Source of the DNA: CAUYXJ01 sp963577065
GTDB taxonomy: Bacteria; Chloroflexota; Dehalococcoidia; Tepidiformales; Tepidiformaceae
Direction: 5' to 3'
Assembly (NCBI GenBank): GCA_963577065.1
Contig: CAUYXJ010000041.1
Coordinates: forward strand, 1-25,356
DNA length: 25,356 bases
The notes under the pieces were generated by a model that saw nothing but the letters and a program-made list of their open reading frames with translations, did not search any database and had not been told where the DNA came from. How positions within the stretch are numbered: position 1 is the first letter of the stretch; the number at the start of each line of letters is the position of its first letter. Shown here piece by piece: positions 23,094 through 25,356 of this stretch. Both the position numbers and the translations under genes were made by a program.

Positions 23094-23408
23094 GTGCCCG
23101 CCAAAACAGCCACGAAGACCGAGCTGCTCCCCCTCGCCGACCGCATCGTCGCGACCGCCCTCAAGCAGGACGAAGTCACGGCCAGCGGCCTGGTCATCCC
23201 CGACACCGTCAAGGAAAAGCCGCAGCAGGGCGAAGTCCTCGCCGTGGGCCCAGGGAAGGCAGACGAGAGCGGCACGCGCCACCCGATCGACCTGGCGAAA
23301 GGCGATCGCATCCTCTACGCGAAGTATTCCGGCACGGAGATCAAGCTCGACGGGATCGAATACATCGTGCTGAACGAGAAAGACATCCTCGCCAAGCTCA
23401 TTTCCTAG
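23094..23408 (+). CDS. groES: GroES co-chaperonin (Cpn10)
   Basis: A 104-residue lid of the chaperonin. Conserved blocks are seen: LPLADRIVATALKQDE at 12-27, the mobile loop TASGLVIPDT (28-38) that contacts GroEL, GEVLAVGPGK, GDRILYAKYSGTEIKLDG and the ending EYIVLNEKDILAKL. The start is GTG 23094 with GGAGG at 23084-23088; a GTG at 23082 would overlap the ribosome site. groEL follows after 24 bp, and CIRCE lies upstream. Confidence 0.97.
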   Translation: MPAKTATKTELLPLADRIVATALKQDEVTASGLVIPDTVKEKPQQGEVLAVGPGKADESGTRHPIDLAKGDRILYAKYSGTEIKLDGIEYIVLNEKDILAKLIS

Positions 23409-23432
23409 TCAGGATCGGAAGGAAGTTCGCCC

Positions 23433-25052
23433 ATGGCCCCGAAGCATTTGCTCTTCGACGAGGCGGCGCGTCGCCGCTTGAAAGATGGGGTCGACGCACT
23501 CGCCGATGCCGTCAAAGTGACCCTCGGTCCGCGGGGCCGCAACGTCGTTATCGATAAGAGCTACGGCGTGCCCATAATCACGAAGGACGGCGTCACGGTG
23601 GCGCGCGAGATCGAACTCGCGGACTCCTTCGAGAACATGGGCACGCAGCTCGTGAAACAGGTCGCCACCAAGACCAACGACGTCGCCGGTGACGGCACGA
23701 CCACGGCGACGGTGCTCGCTCAGGCGATCGTGCGCGGTGGGGTCAAGGTCGTGGCCTCGGGCTCCCACCAGATGGCGGTCCGCCGCGGTATCGAAAAGGC
23801 GCAGGCCGTCGCAATCGACTACTTGCGCTCGCGCGCCCAGCCGGTCCTGACGAAGCAGCAGATCATGCACGTCGCCTCCATCTCGGCCAACGATCCCTCG
23901 ATCGGTGACATCATCGCCGACGTGATGGAGAAGGTGGGCAAGGACGGCGTCATCACGGTCGAAGAGTCACGCGGGATCAAATTCGAGACCGAGTACGTCG
24001 ACGGCCTGCAGCTCGATCGGGGCTTCCAGTCGCCCCACTTCGTCACAAACGCCGACCGCATGGAAGCGGTGATCGAGAACCCCCACATCCTCATCACCGA
24101 CAAGAAGATCGCGGCGGTGCAGGACATCCTGCCGGTGCTCGAGCAGGCGATGCAGGTGAGTAAGGACTTCGTCATCATCGCCGACGATCTCGAGGGTGAG
24201 GCGCTGTCCACGCTTGTGGTGAACAAGATGCGCGGGACGATGAACCTGCTGGCGCTCCGCGCCCCCAGCTTTGGCGACCGGCGCCTCGCCATCCTCGAGG
24301 ACATTGCGATCCTCACGGGCGGCACGCTCATCACCGAGGCGATGGGGCGTCAGCTCCAGAGTGCGACGCTGGCCGACCTCGGACGCGCGCGCCGCGTCGT
24401 CGCCAGCAAGGACGATGCGACGATCATCGAGGGCCAGGCGACCGATGAGGCCATCCAGGCCCGAATCAAGCAGCTGAAGGCGCAGATCGAGGACACGACG
24501 AGCCCCTTCGACCGCGAGAAGCTGCAAGAGCGGCTGGCCAAGCTCGCCGGCGGTGTGGCCGTGATCAAGGTCGGGGCCGCCACCGAAGTCGAGCTCAAGG
24601 AGAAGAAGGCGCGGGTTGAGGATGCGCTCAGCGCCACCCGCGCCGCTGTCGAGGAGGGGGTCGTCGTCGGCGGCGGGGTCGCCCTCATCCGCGCCCAGCG
24701 CGTGGTCAATGAATTGGCGGAGACGCTGGAGGGCGACGAGCGCACGGGCGCGCTCCTGCTCTCCGAAGCGCTCGAAGAGCCGACCTGGCTGATCGCGGAC
24801 AACGCCGGACTCGAGGGCTCGGTAATCGTCAACAAGATCAAGAAGCTCAAGAACGACAACGACGGCTGGGACGCAGAGCACGATCGCTGGGGGGACATGT
24901 TCGAACTGGGCATCGTCGACCCGGTGAAAGTCGTGCGCTCGGCTCTGGAAAACGCGGCCAGCGTGAGCTCCATGGTGCTCACCACCGAATCGCTCGTCGC
25001 CGAACTCCCACAGGCCGCAATGGCGGCGCCGCCCATGCCCGAGGAGTACTAG
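23433..25052 (+). CDS. groEL: GroEL chaperonin (Cpn60)
   Basis: A 539-residue subunit of the ATP-driven folding chamber. The equatorial ATP site has VTLGPRGRNV (29-38), DGVTVA with Asp52, and AGDGTTTATVLA (85-96); the apical domain (about 190-375) has the hinge and substrate-binding segments, and GVVVGGGVALIRA is the usual second ATP-domain motif. The C-terminus is MAAPPMPEEY instead of the common GGM repeats. The ATG at 23433 has GGAAGGAAG upstream. Cotranscribed with groES; a strong terminator follows. Confidence 0.97.
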   Translation: MAPKHLLFDEAARRRLKDGVDALADAVKVTLGPRGRNVVIDKSYGVPIITKDGVTVAREIELADSFENMGTQLVKQVATKTNDVAGDGTTTATVLAQAIVRGGVKVVASGSHQMAVRRGIEKAQAVAIDYLRSRAQPVLTKQQIMHVASISANDPSIGDIIADVMEKVGKDGVITVEESRGIKFETEYVDGLQLDRGFQSPHFVTNADRMEAVIENPHILITDKKIAAVQDILPVLEQAMQVSKDFVIIADDLEGEALSTLVVNKMRGTMNLLALRAPSFGDRRLAILEDIAILTGGTLITEAMGRQLQSATLADLGRARRVVASKDDATIIEGQATDEAIQARIKQLKAQIEDTTSPFDREKLQERLAKLAGGVAVIKVGAATEVELKEKKARVEDALSATRAAVEEGVVVGGGVALIRAQRVVNELAETLEGDERTGALLLSEALEEPTWLIADNAGLEGSVIVNKIKKLKNDNDGWDAEHDRWGDMFELGIVDPVKVVRSALENAASVSSMVLTTESLVAELPQAAMAAPPMPEEY

Positions 25053-25081
25053 CCTCCGGCTAGGAACTCGGTCAGCAGACT

Positions 25082-25118
25082 GAGAAAGCCCCCGGCGCGA
25101 TGCGCCGGGGGCTTTCTC
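25082..25118. terminator. Bidirectional intrinsic terminator
   Basis: A perfect 17-bp stem (arms 25082-25098 and 25102-25118, left arm gagaaagcccccggcgc) with a 3-base loop, 30 bp after groEL. The AAAG/CTTT flanks in the stem give U-rich ends on both strands, so it can serve groEL and the convergent minus-strand gene. Confidence 0.88.
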
Positions 25119-25138
25119 GTGGCGGGATGCTGCTACGG

Positions 25139-25356
25139 CTAGCGCGGGCGGCGCCTGGAGAGGAAGGCCGCAAGGCCACCACCGATGGCGACCACGAAGA
25201 CGATCGCTACGATCAGCGCGACGGTCGTGGCGGAGATGCCGCCCTCGTCCGCGGGCGCGGGGATCGTGCGGTCGTCAGGCTCCGGCGTCGCGGTTGGATC
25301 AGCTGCCGTTTCGGCCGTCGGGGATGGCGTCTCGGCGGGAGCCGTGGCGCTTGCTG
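25139..25356 (-). CDS. C-terminal part of a membrane-anchored extracytoplasmic protein
   Basis: The last 72 codons of a minus-strand gene that runs out of the window. The visible part has a Thr/Pro/Ala/Glu-rich linker (about 45 residues), one membrane helix (TTVALIVAIVFVVAIGGGLA) and a short basic tail (SRRRPR) before the TAG at 25139-25141, so the missing N-terminal domain lies outside the cell. CopC-like and other surface proteins have this design, but the domain itself is not visible, so no function is given. Confidence 0.75.
   Translation of the reverse strand, partial: ASATAPAETPSPTAETAADPTATPEPDDRTIPAPADEGGISATTVALIVAIVFVVAIGGGLAAFLSRRRPR

Overview
The window is a GC-rich bacterial chromosome segment with short spacers, many GTG starts and genes on both strands. 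A CIRCE-controlled groES-groEL operon, an Obg GTPase with a C-terminal OCT-type domain, RCK, DM13, CcdA, HxlR-SCP2 and GNAT-GrpB proteins, and ordinary GGAGG ribosome sites suggest a Chloroflexota-like or less likely actinobacterial soil/aquatic heterotroph. This placement is an inference from gene style; there is no rRNA gene here.

Layout. (1) 1-3060, accessory and partly decayed: an intact cytochrome P450 (minus strand) flanked by two TPR-like remnants, then an N-terminally truncated tyrosine recombinase beside tRNA-Tyr and tRNA-Thr, which looks like the int end of an old tRNA-targeted element. (2) 3165-4325, a divergent arsM/arsR arsenic pair with a likely shared operator. (3) 4322-6278, a lipoprotein with a lipoyl-like domain, a small acidic protein and an RCK-type potassium-channel regulator. 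(4) 6307-8148, two hairpins, a small zinc-ribbon protein, and a divergent HxlR-SCP2 regulator (with a good DUF24-type operator) leading a SRPBCC membrane protein. (5) 8180-11174, a DM13 membrane protein and a cluster of broken genes: a frameshifted 3Fe-4S ferredoxin, a stop-interrupted and truncated P450 fused to a nucleotidyltransferase fragment, an intact SDR, and a decayed glyoxalase. (6) 11189-13049, a divergent membrane thioredoxin/CcdA disulfide-reduction pair. (7) 13210-16276, an enoyl-CoA hydratase, a HAD phosphatase, a frameshifted nucleotidyltransferase and a Nudix hydrolase. (8) 16273-18593, Obg followed by a coupled GNAT-GrpB fusion. (9) 19115-22929, a heterodimeric ABC exporter with one degenerate ATP site. 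(10) 22960-25356, CIRCE, groES, groEL, a strong bidirectional terminator and the tail of a membrane-anchored protein.

How it fits together: arsR/arsM is a self-contained arsenic-methylation switch; CcdA probably feeds electrons to the membrane thioredoxin; the two ABC half-transporters are translationally coupled and complementary in their ATPase motifs; groES-groEL is under HrcA control. The P450, ferredoxin, SDR, enoyl-CoA hydratase and SCP2 genes hint at lipid or sterol-like catabolism, but the second P450 system is dead as read. I saw no CRISPR array, no complete insertion sequence and no obvious new defence system. The most unusual items are the chimeric P450/nucleotidyltransferase junction, the extracytoplasmic lipoyl-like lipoprotein without its lysine, and the zinc-ribbon/HxlR-SCP2 divergent pair.
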